Below are positions 22,851 through 34,516 of a stretch of 64,000 bases of DNA, one piece after another; the first letter of the stretch is position 1, and every line of letters begins with the position of its first letter. The translations under genes were made by a program, and so were the position numbers. Below the pieces are notes generated by a model that saw only the letters and a list, made by a program, of their open reading frames with translations, searched no databases and was not told the DNA's origin. This stretch comes from Boesenbergia rotunda (Eukaryota; Streptophyta; Magnoliopsida; Zingiberales; Zingiberaceae): positions 248,001 through 312,000 of the forward strand of contig JAGFNQ010008732.1 of the NCBI GenBank assembly GCA_024364735.1. Direction: 5' to 3'.

Positions 22851-25095
22851 TCACTTGAAGGGCCGGTCGATCACGTCGGGCAGATGCTTGCAAAGGTCCG
22901 GAAGCCGAACCGCGTCGGAGGGCATATCAGGGGGTAAATACCCACCAAGCCTGAGCTGACGAACTACGTTAAGGCCATGCTGCATCATCACCTCCATGAA
23001 CTGCCGGGAGATCTTGGCAGCATGGGTCGGAGCATTCAGACACGCCAATCGGTGGGCCTCTAATCGACCCGCTTCAGCCTCTTTATAGGCGCGCAGCTCC
23101 GCTAGCTCAGCCTGCAGGGCAGCCCAGGACGCCTGCCGTTCACGCAGTTCCCCTAATTCCACCTGAGCTGCGTCCCAAGCTGGACGGAGGTCACGCAAGT
23201 CCTGAAGTTGGTTCCGAAGCGACTCCGTCTTTCGTTTCTTAGCTGACAGTTGTGCCCGAAGAGGCAAAATCTCCTCGTTGGCCAGTGGAGATATGCCCTG
23301 GCTCTCAGAAGCTCCGTTTGTAACTCGCCTTTACGCTTGCGATCATAAAGGTCAACCTGGATCACCCGCTCTTGCGCTTGGACCACCTCAGCGTCGGCAG
23401 CAGTAATCTGAGCTTTGGTGATCTCCAACTCCTCCTGGGTTTGGCGCAACACATCCTGGAGGCGATAACCTCTGCCCTCAAGCCGTTCAACGAATCGTCG
23501 TCTGAAAGCAGCTGGGTGTGTCAGAGTCGAGCCTCAAGGTCTTCCGCACGCCTCTCAGCGCGACACCGGGCCTTAGCATGAGTCAACATAGCTACACTCA
23601 TGCTATAGCTCTGGGCCCAAGACTGCAAGAAATTTGAGAACCCGTCAGCAAAAGAAGTAATGAGACGCGCCTCGGTCGATGGACACCCACCTGAGTAGCC
23701 AAGGACATGAAGTCGTCTGCCCAGACACTAGGGCTCATCGAGCCGCTTGCCCGCAAGCCGGCCATGAACCTATCCGAGATTGGACCATACAGCCGGACGT
23801 CCCTAGACCGCATGGAGGCAGTACCGCTCGGCGTTGTCATACTCAGACGCCAGTCGGATAGTGAGGGCGATAGCATATGCAGCAGGCCTTCGCTGGTAGG
23901 CCCTTCCTGGCAAGGCGGGGAGACTTCCCGCAAAGGCAACACCGTCAGCTCCATTGGTAGCACCGCAGGAGGAGGCGGTGGCAGCGCTGGGAGGGTTGCA
24001 GTCGACGCTTCACCCCTCCGTCTTTTGACGGGAGGCCCCCAAGGGGTCGGCCGGGGCGGACACAGAGTCGACGCCCTTAGGACGCCGCAAGGAGTGGCTC
24101 AGAGGCCGGGTATCCTCTGACCGACTGAGGAGTCTTCCCCTCCTCGGAAGAGGAGGCGAGAGAAGGAGAACCGGAGGGAGAAGCTTCCTGTTCGCCCAGC
24201 AGGGCTGAGCGCCACCCTTGCACGGCCCGCTGCTCCGCAGCCTACACCCGCTGCTCCCTTATCACCGGTCGGAGACGCGCCTCCATTTCCTCAGTGGTCC
24301 CTAACCCGTAACCCCCTCAGGAGCAGCCGGATACATCATCTCAGCTGGCCAATAAGCAGAAGTCAAGAAAACAGCAAGGGGCAAGGAGAAGGGAAAAATC
24401 ACTTACTTAAGGAAGCAGGTCGGATGAATGGCGCCGGACTAAGGCCAAACGCGGACAAAATGTTCTCGGCCAAGAGCAGCCCGACTGGGAAGTGTCTATC
24501 CCTGAATAAGGAGAGGGCTCGCTCGAAGGTGGGAAACTTCCGGGGATCCGTGTGATGAGGGGGCATTGGAGGAAAATTCAGCCGGAAGTTAAGCAGCCAG
24601 GTCGGGAAGGCCACAGGGCGGATGAAAAAGAACCTCTCCTTCCAACCCCTGCTGGCGGAAGGAAGGGGAGAAAGAAAGGAAGTCCCCGAGCGAGCTTGGA
24701 AAACAAACTCGCCCCATTCCTGCTTCTTTCAGATAGAAAAAGTGGTGGAAAAGTTCGGCTTGTGAGGAAAGGCGATACAACAGGAAAAGGATGGCGGACC
24801 CACAGAGGAGGCGGATGGAGTTGGGGGTCAGTTGAGACAAGTTGATGCGGAGGTAGCGGCATACCAAGGCAATGAAAGGATGAATGGGGAAGCGCATGCC
24901 TGCCTGCAGGTGATCCCTCGAAATGGTAATGTAGTACCTCGGAGGGGTGGCTGGCTGATCCGAAGGAGAAGACAACTGAACGTCATGGTCAGGCGGAATG
25001 TGAAACTCCGCCTTAATGGCCTCGAGGTCGCCACGGGTGAGAACGGACCTCGCCGTGACATACCAGGGGTGGGGGTTGAGAGACGAAGAGGCCAT
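22851..25095 (-). pseudogene. Decayed antisense retroelement gene A: Transposase_28-like domain plus coiled coil
   Basis: Begins MASSSLNPHPWYVTARSV at 25095. Residues about 40-120 contain YITISRDHLQAGMRFPIHPF and LSQLTPNSIRLLCGSAILF, the pattern I associate with the 'putative gypsy type transposon' domain (Transposase_28). A one-base shift near 24720 moves the reading to the frame giving WGEFVFQARSGTSF and FPTWLLNFRLNFPP, which reaches SLSK and a GTAAGTGA donor at about 24403. Later pieces are at 23963-23690 (YGPISDRFMAGLRASGSM), about 23640-23280 (AKARCRAERRAEDLEARL and coiled coil) and 23267-22851 (coiled coil, then DVIDRPFK and stop). It is antisense to the LTR direction and looks non-functional as sequenced. 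Confidence 0.65.
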
Positions 25096-25409
25096 GGGGA
25101 CACGAAGAAGGTAGGGGGACTAGCCTGCGAGAGGAAGCGACGAGCACCAAGGAGTAGCCACAACCCTAGTCGGAGAAGAGAAGACAATACGCCGGAGTGA
25201 AAGATGAAAGGCCTTTACTCCGTTATGTAGGGGAACAAGGCCACCTGGTGGTGGGCCACGGCAGAGGCGGCGGGCAATAATAGCCGCATGATCAGGCCCA
25301 GTGGGGCCCAGGAAACAAGGCGCCTCACGCCCAACCTCGTTCCTGTTGGGTATGGCTTGGTGGGTTTCCTAAGCGGATACCTGGTCGATCCGAGAGACCT
25401 CTCTATGCC

Positions 25410-27540
25410 TACGGATAAAAAAAAAATTAATCTGAATAGAGAGTCATTTCCCATCGACCGTCTCGTGCGTATCGAACGATTAAAATTGCAATTTAGCCAA
25501 TTACCAAAATTGGTCTTGCAATTTGCTCGACCGTTCGATCACGGAAAAGGCGACGAGTTGATCGCCGGCTTTTGTGTTTATGGTCGGGGTCCAGTAAAAT
25601 AATTAAATAACAAACATGAAATGACGATGCAATTGAATAAGGTACAAATAAGAATGAAAGGAGCCAAGGAAGAATATACTTTTCGTTACCTTACGATCTT
25701 CTACCGTATGACCCTCCCCTCTTGGACGTCGTGTGGGCGACGATCTACCAAGACTTGTGGTCACCAAGTCAATCCCTTCTTCTTGCGCCAACCAATCCCT
25801 AACCAAAAGGGATGCCACCGGCCACTCCGAGGAAGAAGATAATTCAAACACAAAACTCTACTAATTCTCTCCTCCACCGGCGCTCGAGTCCACGACAACT
25901 TGTCTAAACAACTTTGGTTGGAGAAAAAATTCTCCACAAGTTGTGCCGTGAGCAACTGCTCTCTTCACAAGTTGCACTGTGAGCAACTTTGCTCTCTCCA
26001 CAACTTGCCGTGAGCCACTCTCTTATAAGTTGCGCCGTGTGCTTCTCCTTTTCTTTTTTCTCCACTCCACAAGTTGCCGTGAGCAGCTTTTATAGGAGAA
26101 GGCCACCAATCTAATTGAGAACGATTAATTTCCAGCAATTAATCGAAGAAGGGTTGGATTAATTGCATCCGTTGCAATTAATTGGAGAAGCACCAATTAA
26201 TTGGAGAAGAGCATGTGTTGCCAATTAATTGCATGCGTTTCCAATTAATTGAAGAAGAGCACGATTAATTGCACATGCGTTGCCAATTAATTGCATGCGT
26301 TTCCAATTAATTGAAGAATTGCTCCCTTCCTTTCGGCGCCGCAGAGAGAAGAGGAGAGAGGAAAAACTTAGGGGTGTTTGGTTTGTTCCATTTTCCATTT
26401 TTATTTTCCAGAAAACCGTATTTTCTAGTTTTCTGGAAAATGACTTTTTTTCATTCTCCAGTTTTCCAGAAAACGCTATGTTTTTTTCTGGAAAACAAAG
26501 CTGGAAAATGCAAACCAAACATGTTTTCCAGAAAACCGCATTTTCTACAGAAAATGAAAATGGAAAACAGACTAGAAAATACAAACCAAACGCCCCCTTA
26601 GAGTTTTTCTTGTGTTTCTTTGAATTAATCATTCACTTAGTTTCATGCCACATGGGGTATATCTAGGGCTACAGTAGGGACCATAAGAAGGAGTTGGATC
26701 TTGGTCTGCTAATGAACCCGGTCCATTAATGAGGATCCATTCCACTAAAGGGCCCTCATTGAATTACCTCACCAACCCCCATATTTACATATGGGCTCCA
26801 CTTATTACAAGTCGTCCATCCCTCGTGTTTAAGATTTCGAATGCCCGTTAATTAATTAAATTACTGACAATTTAAATTAATTAACTTCTGGATCCTTGAC
26901 TAGTACCACTCGACCTTATCATCGTGCCGGATCAAATCCACCTGTAGGGTTTAGCACGATGAACCTTTTGAGCTCATCAAGGGGGCATCATCAACCCGAC
27001 TCACCAGAACATGGATTCCGTCAATAATCAACAGCACATCATATTATTAATATTATCTCCCAACTTACCGGGCCTATCGATCTAACAGAATAGATCTCGC
27101 CCATTGATAAATTAAAGAAATAATAGTTAATAATATATGTCCGTTATTATATCGGGATTAAGGGATCGTACTCCATAATAAAGTCTGAGGTCCTATCCAA
27201 TTATCGAGTTAGTACAAATTGGATAACCTCGGGTTTTGGTCCTGCTCAATGTACTCAAAGCACACTAGTGTAATCCTATGGTCAAGACCAACCACACCTA
27301 ATTACACTACAACCATTCCGATGGGTTGTCCAATTCCATCTCGGTTGTGGGCCTCTATTTATACTAAGCAAGGAACTAATAACATGATCTTCCATGTGAC
27401 ACCACACACCATGTTATCTACAATGCAAAGTAATTGGACTTCATGCATGTACTAATATAAACAGGCACCTAGTGTAGTTGTGATTCTCTTTTTAAAATAA
27501 AATGTTCATATAAAGAAATCATGTCTTTCAGTATACACAT
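25410..27540 (-). mobile_element. Probable nested Copia-like LTR fragment inside the larger element
   Basis: AT-rich sequence between GC-rich flanks belonging to the larger element, so it looks like an insertion. Read on the minus strand from 27540 it resembles the 3' internal end and LTR of a Copia-type element, including TGTTAGATCGATAGGCCCGG at about 27085-27066. This rests on general resemblance; no coding domain, clear TG...CA ends or target duplication were found. Boundaries are approximate. It contains a MITE at 26371-26597 and repeated AATTAATTG phrases near 26100-26320. Confidence 0.4.
26371..26597. mobile_element. 227-bp MITE with TTA target duplication, nested in the Copia-like fragment
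   Basis: Ends GGGGTGTTTGGTTTG and CAAACCAAACGCCCCC are inverted repeats with one mismatch near the tip, flanked by a perfect TTA duplication (26368-26370 and 26598-26600). The interior is palindromic with TTTTCCAGAAAAC motifs. The TTA duplication suggests the PIF/Harbinger group. Confidence 0.88.
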
Positions 27541-27858
27541 CCTACAGTTCCTCGGGGAACGAACGGAAAATACCTCGGTGATTGGAGAAGGAGCGGGGAA
27601 GAGACACGTGGAACCCTCCCCAGTTGTAAGTAGTAGTAATGAGAATTTCTGGCTATTCGGGGATACTGAGCCATCAGCAGCGAATAGAAAAACAAGGTGG
27701 CTTCACCAACCGACCGAGATCCCTCGGCTTCGACAAGCCTGCAGAGAAGCCCCCTAACGGGACCAGGACCCCCCGGCGCGCCAGGCTTACTTGAACAGAA
27801 GATGGTCCAGTTAGTCGGACTCACCGCCTCCTTCGATTAGACTCGAGGGAGACGCTTA

Positions 27859-28852
27859 TGATCCCGGCCTTGCCAACGGGTAGGGGCATAGGCCGGGCCC
27901 GGCCAGCCTGGCGCTAAGAAGGCTTGGTAGACAGATCAACAGCAGGATCGACGGGTAGGTCCCCACACCCGTAAGCCCCTCCTTAGAAAAGAGGGAGGAT
28001 GGGATTTATCAGATCATCAACGAGGGCGGTTGGGTCACCCTTCAGCCATCCGACCAGATAGATGCTTGGCTGACCATGCTCTTCCACCCTACCCCGACCT
28101 ATAGCGGGGCCTGGCACCACCGGCCGGTAGCTCTCCACACGCTCTCTCTATTGCCATCACTCAGACTGGATGTCCAACGCAGACCAGGTAAACATCCCGC
28201 GGTAACCCCCAACCCAGGGCGTACCCTGCGCTTCCTCTCTCTACCAGCCGGAGGCATGACTGCCCACGCTGCCTGGTCCTTACCCGACTCGCTCCCTAGC
28301 ACTCGGACCCACTAGTCGGCGCTCGGGGTACGGGCTGTCTCGCCCCTACGCCCCCTATGTCATTATATACAGGGTACAACCTTGCTATCGGGGTACCGCA
28401 CACCTTACTCATCTCGCGGTCAGTCCGTGCATCCAGTACCCTCGTACTGCGCAGCCAGTACTCATGTACTGATCGAGCACCCCGCGCCATGCCGCGCCGC
28501 TCCTCAGTGCTCTATGCGAGCTGACAACCACCACACTCTTGTCCCATCAGTATGAACAAGGTTTGTCAGCTCCCTCGGTTATATAAGCTCGGCTCTCCCT
28601 CTACTGCAGGTACGCTCGCGCGAGTTCTCGCATCCCTTGCCTCGTTTCAATTCAGTTTCCACTCATTTGCCCTCGGAAACTGACTTGACCGTCGGAGTGC
28701 TGGACCGGGGATTTCCCGGCGGGTTTGCTGACGGTCTCTGTTTTGCAGGGACGCGGCAAGGCGCGGTCATCACCCGGCCACCTCATCGGCTCGTGCCACC
28801 CGGGAGGCCCGTCTGGCCCACGGGACTGCCAGCCCATTTCGCGACAGTATCA
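27859..28852 (+). repeat. 3' LTR of the retrotransposon
   Basis: Direct repeat of 17222-18219. It starts TGATCC and ends GTATCA, where the other LTR has GGATCA. It is preceded by CGAGGGAGACG, a purine-rich stretch in the position of the polypurine tract. Confidence 0.95.
28580..28586 (+). promoter_or_regulatory. TATA box in 3' LTR
   Basis: TATATAA followed by GCTCGGC, matching the site in the 5' LTR. Confidence 0.6.
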
Positions 28853-28909
28853 TTTTACTTATAAATTGACCTCATATAATAGTTATAGTTCTCTCTTTGA
28901 TTACCCTTG

Positions 28910-29113
28910 TAACAATGGTATAGTGGTAGGGTGACTAATCGTTATCTTAGATATTCGCGGTTCGATCCCTTACTATGAATAGGGCGCGAACCTTGGGACG
29001 ATATACTTTTATATCGTCTTGCGAGCGCTTCCCGATTTATCCTGGTAACCGATGAAAAATTTTCGTGAGGCCAAACCGATCACTCAGGTTCGTCTAATCC
29101 AACATTTTTTTAT
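28910..29113 (+). mobile_element. tRNA-derived SINE-like element
   Basis: TGGTATAGTGG at 28916-28926 fits the RNA polymerase III A-box consensus, and GGTTCGATCCC at 28959-28969 fits the B box with usual spacing. The element ends near a T-rich tract at about 29106. It does not fold as a complete tRNA gene. Its 3' part resembles fragments at about 12505-12540 and 13370-13400. It lies just outside the 3' LTR. Confidence 0.6.
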
Positions 29114-30339
29114 AGTTATCTCTTTAATTATCCTAACTTGATAAAATATAATATGTCATTATAATCAAAATTAATATATATAGAACACACGATTATATCG
29201 AAATATTTGCATTGACCAAAATTACTTCCCTAACAAAATTATTTTTAATGGTAAAAAAATCACTTTAATTTTTTTATTACAGCTACTTAGTTATTACATT
29301 GTTTTAACTTATGCTAGCTAGCTGTTACAACTTTTAATAATATTGTCTTCCAGTAGCAATTATAACAATTTAAAACGATTTTAATCAAGTCGAAACGAAT
29401 TTAATGGAGTTTAAATAATTATAATTAAATTGATAAATAATATTTTAATATACTAATATTTTATGTATAGTAATTTTAATTAGAGTGAAATATTAAATTT
29501 TATTAGATTGGAATAGTTAATCTTAATTATTACAATACTATTAAAAGTAAGAGTATGCCGTACAAGTATTCTCAAAATAAAATAAATAATAGGATGTTCC
29601 ATCGTCGATTGTCGATTAATTCTCAAGTGACCAAATCAAGCTTATAAAAATTTACCATATGAGTAAATTAAAGTATGCTCACAGTCATTCCTTCATCAAG
29701 ACTTCTAAGGGAGTAACACTAATGAGTTCGTGTTAGCTAAATCTGCAAGTTGAAATAGAGAAACAAATGAGAGTAAAAATGGTGCGAGGGTGTCCCAATG
29801 ATGTCACTCCAACCCTCAAGTAAGTATCATTGAAGCGGTGGAGAAAATGCGAGGGAGAAGAAGACTAGTAAAATCGGTTATAACATGGACTCCTCTCCTG
29901 CTTTTATAGCGCCCTGTATTAATGATGTATTTACTATGGATAAGACAGATACCATACATGTCTTACTATTATCAACATGACATGTCCGGTCATGAACAAG
30001 GACATCAGGTAGGCAAGGATAGGGGGATGGTGTCCCACATGTTCTAACAAACTGTAAGACGTAAAAGTAAGCACTATGCTTCCTAGTAGACCGATATTCT
30101 TTTCGATGGGCCAACCCATAAAGCACTAAGATGATTGGACTGTTGGATTTGAAAGGGCTCTGTTGCTCAAAAAGAGAGATAAGAGTGTAGCATCACTGAG
30201 GCCTTGGGACAAGGCCCGCAAATCCGGTAGGACTACCCTTCACCCAATCTGTAAGTTTATTCGCTTGACTGAACAGTATTCAACCCACTGATAAGAACAA
30301 TCAACCCAATCACTGACTCCCACACTACCTCCTATTCTC
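29114..30339. other. Gene-free AT-rich stretch, nothing recognised
   Basis: The left part is very AT-rich. The right part (29690-30340) has mixed composition with short frames on the minus strand that match no family I know. It may be an old LTR remnant. Confidence 0.35.
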
Positions 30340-33325
30340 GACAGTAGAGATGGTGAAGTGGGCCACTCGGGAGGAGTATATGGTCTCGCTCGAGAGAGTA
30401 TCCGTTACTCCGCGCCTCTCCGTCTGGGGAAATCTTCTTGACATCCGACTTGGGAGATAGTCTGTTACTTCAGTTCGGGCTCCTCCATTAATCCACTTGG
30501 GGGGGGGGGTTATGCCGTTCCGCTCAGATGATTATATTGCTCTGCTCAGGTGAGTATGTTACTCCCGATTGGGAGCCTCCACTCCTCCACTGGGGGGTTT
30601 TATTGATCATTTGAGTTGCTAAAATCCCTGTTTGACCTATATTTTTAATGATTAATTGTGAAATTGTCCCAGGTTTTAGGATTTCCTCTTATTTTAGACT
30701 TAATTACAAATTTACACATTTTTTTGGATTATTTGGCCACTAATTTTCTGATATATTTTTGTAGGCATGAAAGGATCCTGGACCTAGAGTATATTGGGTC
30801 AAACTTGAGTCGGAAGTGAACCGGATCGAATTATCAAGCTTACGATTAATCCGGGCCGTCCGATTCAAGAGCGGCTAGATCTGAGCTATCCGAGACCATC
30901 TGAAGCAATCCGAGCAAGGGTTAGGGTTGATCAAGCACTCTGATCAAGATCTGAAGGTTTCATCCAAATCAGAGCTCAATCAATCGTTGGATCAAGCTCG
31001 GAGGGCTCTAGATCGTCCTTTCAAAGACTAAGTTGATCTGGACCATCCGTTGTACATCTGGAGGATCCGAGCTACCACGAGGCAGATCCTGACCCCAGAT
31101 CATCATCATCAAAGTTTGGCTCCAATCAGAGCAAGATCAGCCGTTGGATTCCCTCAAATCAATCACAACCGTCCATGCTTAAGTATTTAATCAAATTTCC
31201 CAGCTGCTTCAGCCTTCGTCGCGTCTCCGCCGCAGCTTCGTCTTCTTCGTTTCTTCTTCAGTTCTTTAACTAATTTCTTCATCCAAGGGGCGCGACCTCC
31301 TCAACTCTTCATCTAGATCAAGAATTGAGTCTTTGGTGATTGTTTCTTGAAGAATTCAGCTCCATTTGCGCCGGAACAGGGATTGTTTGAGGGTTTCGGC
31401 AATTCCTCAGTCCGACCACTTTCTTCTCAACCACGATCCATTTCCAAGCTTCTGAGCCATTTGTAGGGGTTCTCAGGTGAACTCAGAAGTTTCCCAATTC
31501 ATCATCGCAGCTCCACCAATTGAGATAGAGAGATTCGGACTGTAATTTCCAGCAAGCGCAGATTTGATGCAGAATCAACTTCAGAAATGATTGTCCACTG
31601 ATTTGCTGAGCCTAGGGGTTCGAAGCCAGCTCTTGATTGACGACCAAGAAGTTCTTGAGCTGAAGAAGGGTTGAGGAATAGTTTAGCTAGCTAATTTTCA
31701 TGTTTTGTAGCTGTAATTTCATTTCTGCCGAATTCTGTTCTGTTTCTGCAATTTTCAGTTTTCAGCTGTCTTAGTTTGTAATTCTGAATTGTTTGGTTTC
31801 ATTAGGTCTTTAATTCTTAGAGCTAAGTAGTTTAACAACTTGTTTAGTGAACAATCGAATCCAATTTCAATTTGTTTCTCTGTTAATTGTTGCGTGCCAA
31901 CTACATAGTTTGCGTGCCATTCAAATTCAGTAATTGTCTTTCAGTTTCTGATTTGTATCTGAGTGTTGGTTTTCTATTTTGTCTCTTCATTTTGTAGTGG
32001 TTAATTCCTGCATTCGAGTTAGGTATAGGTTTGCTTAGTTAACTTAGAGCTTAGTTTCAATTCTTGCAGTTCATTCTAGGTTTTCAGCTCAGCTAGTGCT
32101 GAATTTCTGCAAATTGAATCTGAATCACTGCATATTTCGTTTCTGATTTCTTTTGCTTTTCAAGTTCTGGTTTCATGTTTGCATTCCTTTACAGAATCTT
32201 GTTTAGTACTTTCCTAAAACCTGTGCCTTCCCAATCGAACCACTCAGTTTTAAAAAGTTGAGTTGAAAGCTCACTCAATTATTAATTTAGAGTTAGTTTT
32301 GGCACAAGGAATTCTCCCTTGCGTGCCAACTGCCTTGGATCCATTTGCATCGAATTTCAACTTGATTTTGTAGGATAAGATTGTGTTTGAAATCAATAAG
32401 TTTGAATTTACCTAATTCTGAATTTTGTGGGCAGTGATTGACTTCCAAAAACATTGCATGCTAAATTGATATTTGTTGCTTGTGAAAATTTCCAAATCAT
32501 TGATTTGTGTTAAGCTTGATTAATTCCGAAAACTTCATCACTGCCTTTGCTTCATTTCCTAGCATATCTTTTGTATTCTTGAAATCGAAATCAGATCTGT
32601 GATTTTTTCCAAAATTGTGTAAATGCCTTGATGAGATTTTCCATTGTTTGAGTCCATGGATTGCCATTACTTTGTTTAAGTAGCTTGGTTCAATTTCCTT
32701 CTTTCTTTATGCTTTCATTGCAATTTTATTTCCGATTGCAACCCAGAACTCGAACATCTATTTGAAACCTGAAAACACAAACGACACATAAATACAAGCA
32801 CGAATCAAATTATATCAACTAGCCCCGAGAAAAATACGACCTGTGGCCCCTATATTACATTTTCAGATTTTGATTGTAAAAAGGGTTTCCAGTTATTCAT
32901 TCATATCTAAATTTGGTAGACCCACATTCGTGACAGCATATTTTGGGTCCGTCACTCCGCTATTCCACTCGAGAGAGTATGCTTCTCCACTCGGGTGAGT
33001 ATGCTGCTCCACTCGAGAACCTCTGCTACTCCATTCGTAGGGACCTTTGCTACTCCACACGGGAGAGTATGTTTCTCTGCTCAAGTGAATATGTTGCTCC
33101 TCCACTACTCCACTCGAGATCCTCTGCTTCTCCACTCAGGAGAGTATGTTGCTTCGCTAGGGTGAGTATGCTTCGCTAGGGTGAGTATGTTGCTCTGCTC
33201 AGGAGTCTCGTTACTCTGTTTGAGGGCCTCTGTTTCTGCACTGGGGACAGTATGCTACTTTACTGGGATGAGTGTGCTGCTTCACTCGTGAGCCTCCGCT
33301 ACTCCCTCCGTTGATCCACTCGGCT
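30340..33325. repeat. Degenerate minisatellite split by a 2.3-kb insertion
   Basis: Short units built on CTCCACTCGGGAGAGTATG and similar phrases (CTGCTCCACTCGAGAGCCTC) occur at about 30340-30600 and again at about 32945-33325. The two parts are separated by unrelated sequence at 30604-32938. Unit length is roughly 25-40 bp and irregular. Confidence 0.7.
30604..32938 (+). mobile_element. Unclassified LTR-like insertion (possible solo LTR)
   Basis: This interrupts the surrounding minisatellite. It starts near TTGATCATTTGAGTTGC and ends near CGTGACAGCA, giving TG...CA ends. Within it, TATTTAATCAAATTTCCC at about 31185 precedes a pyrimidine-rich, leader-like stretch, followed by long T-rich intron-like sequence. 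No protein domain was found and flanks show no clean target duplication, so ends are approximate. A gypsy-type solo LTR is the preferred reading, by inference. Confidence 0.45.
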
Positions 33326-33439
33326 TGTGTTGACAAACTTTGACCTTGTCCAATGTGGAGGTCAAAGTTGTTCGCCCCTATTATCCCGTATCATTGGCAT
33401 TTGTAAATAAAAAATTTATCTGTTAATTTGAGTCGATGG

Positions 33440-34500
33440 GACTCGAACTTTAAATATGTTGGAGGATATACTTTCGGAGAGTTCAAAAAATAAGTTGAAA
33501 TTACAAAAATTACAACTTAGTTGTTCAGTGACCCGAGCTGTCTTTTATGTAGAATGCAGACTCCCGAACTGGAATTCCAGAGCAGAAATCCTCGAATCGG
33601 ACTTCCCGAGCCGATCTATCCGAACCGAACTTTCCGAACCGAACGTCCCGAACCGATCAGCCCGAACCGGACTTTCTGAACCAGACTTCCCGAACCAGAC
33701 TTCCCAAACCGATCTGCTCGAACTGGACTTGGAGAGTTGCCGAGGCATGTGTAATACAATTTTCTTGAAACAGATTTGTCCTCCTCCGACTGTGCTTTGA
33801 GGTTCCGATAGACGTCTGTCTCTCAGGATACAACAGCAGAACCATGGGCACAACGAAGCACTGGTTGCTCGTGATGAACTGAAGAATACCGAATATTAAT
33901 AGGGGAACGAGGTGGAAGACAATTGTTGCTCTTTCTATCTATTTTGCTCTCAGTCACAACCTCTTTATATAGGGCTTAGACCCCGCAGCAATTAATGACC
34001 AAATTAACGTCATTTACAGCTAATTAACCATCCAGATCTAAACGTCTGGATGTTACTGATTTTGTATTAATCAACAGTTAATGTATCCGCTGCATTTGCA
34101 CAAAAAATTTCGCAGGTAGCAAAACGTTGGTTTATTCGCTTGGACAAATTTTGCCCCAACCGGTCGGACATTTGACGTGTGCAAGTCGTGTACGCGCAGA
34201 ATTCTACTTTGTTCAGTACAAATCCGAGCCTTGGATTTGCACCCCCTGCGCACCCACACGTGAGAGAGTCTCTCCCCATGCATTTGTTCACAACTAACAT
34301 GTTTGTGAAACAATGTAAACCAACCAATATACCTTGAAACTCCCAATGTGGACTAAAATCCCATTTACAATGGATCTTTATTCTCCACCTCTCTTTCCAT
34401 TCACTTGAAACTCTTAATGTGGGACTAAAGTCACATTCACAATAGAACCTCTTTATTCCCTTTCTATTCACTTGTATCCAACAAAATATAATTTGAGAAA
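33440..34500 (-). mobile_element. LTR-like remnant
   Basis: Mixed-composition stretch with a TATATAGGG-like box (33967-33975), a minisatellite at its left, and phrases repeated within it (CTTGAAACTCCCAATGTGG and CTTGAAACTCTTAATGTGG at about 34334 and 34405). This suggests an LTR with internal duplication. The 150-residue minus-strand frame here matches no family I recognise. Confidence 0.35.
33561..33731. repeat. Minisatellite of CCGAACCGGACTTTC-type units
   Basis: Roughly ten degenerate units of 14-16 bp built on CCCGAACCGGACTT, CCGAACCGAAC and CCCGAACCAGACTT. Confidence 0.85.
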
Positions 34501-34516
34501 TTAAAAAAAAATACAC

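Larger units (their letters stand above)
17222..28852 (+). mobile_element. LTR retrotransposon without recognisable gag-pol, with antisense genes
   Basis: Two direct LTRs (17222-18219 and 27859-28852) bound a 9.6-kb interior. Flanking 5-mers ATTTA (17217-17221) and TTTTA (28853-28857) look like a target duplication with one change. Immediately inside the 5' LTR is AATTTGGTGCTAGAAGGAGG, in the position of a primer-binding site. I found no gag, protease, reverse transcriptase, RNase H or integrase motif, so it is probably non-autonomous. The interior has three tandem arrays, two decayed minus-strand genes and a nested insertion near 25.4-27.5 kb. Antisense genes are known from plant Ty3/gypsy elements of the Tat/Retand type; that lineage is an inference. 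LTR differences, about 6% over the first quarter aligned by eye and mostly transitions, suggest an insertion that is not very recent. Confidence 0.9.

Noticed and set aside
28916..28969. tRNA gene
   Set aside because: A and B boxes are present but no complete cloverleaf or acceptor stem is seen; a SINE explains it better.
34067..34516. 149-residue minus-strand frame
   Set aside because: No family recognised, and it lies in sequence that looks like an LTR remnant with internal duplication.
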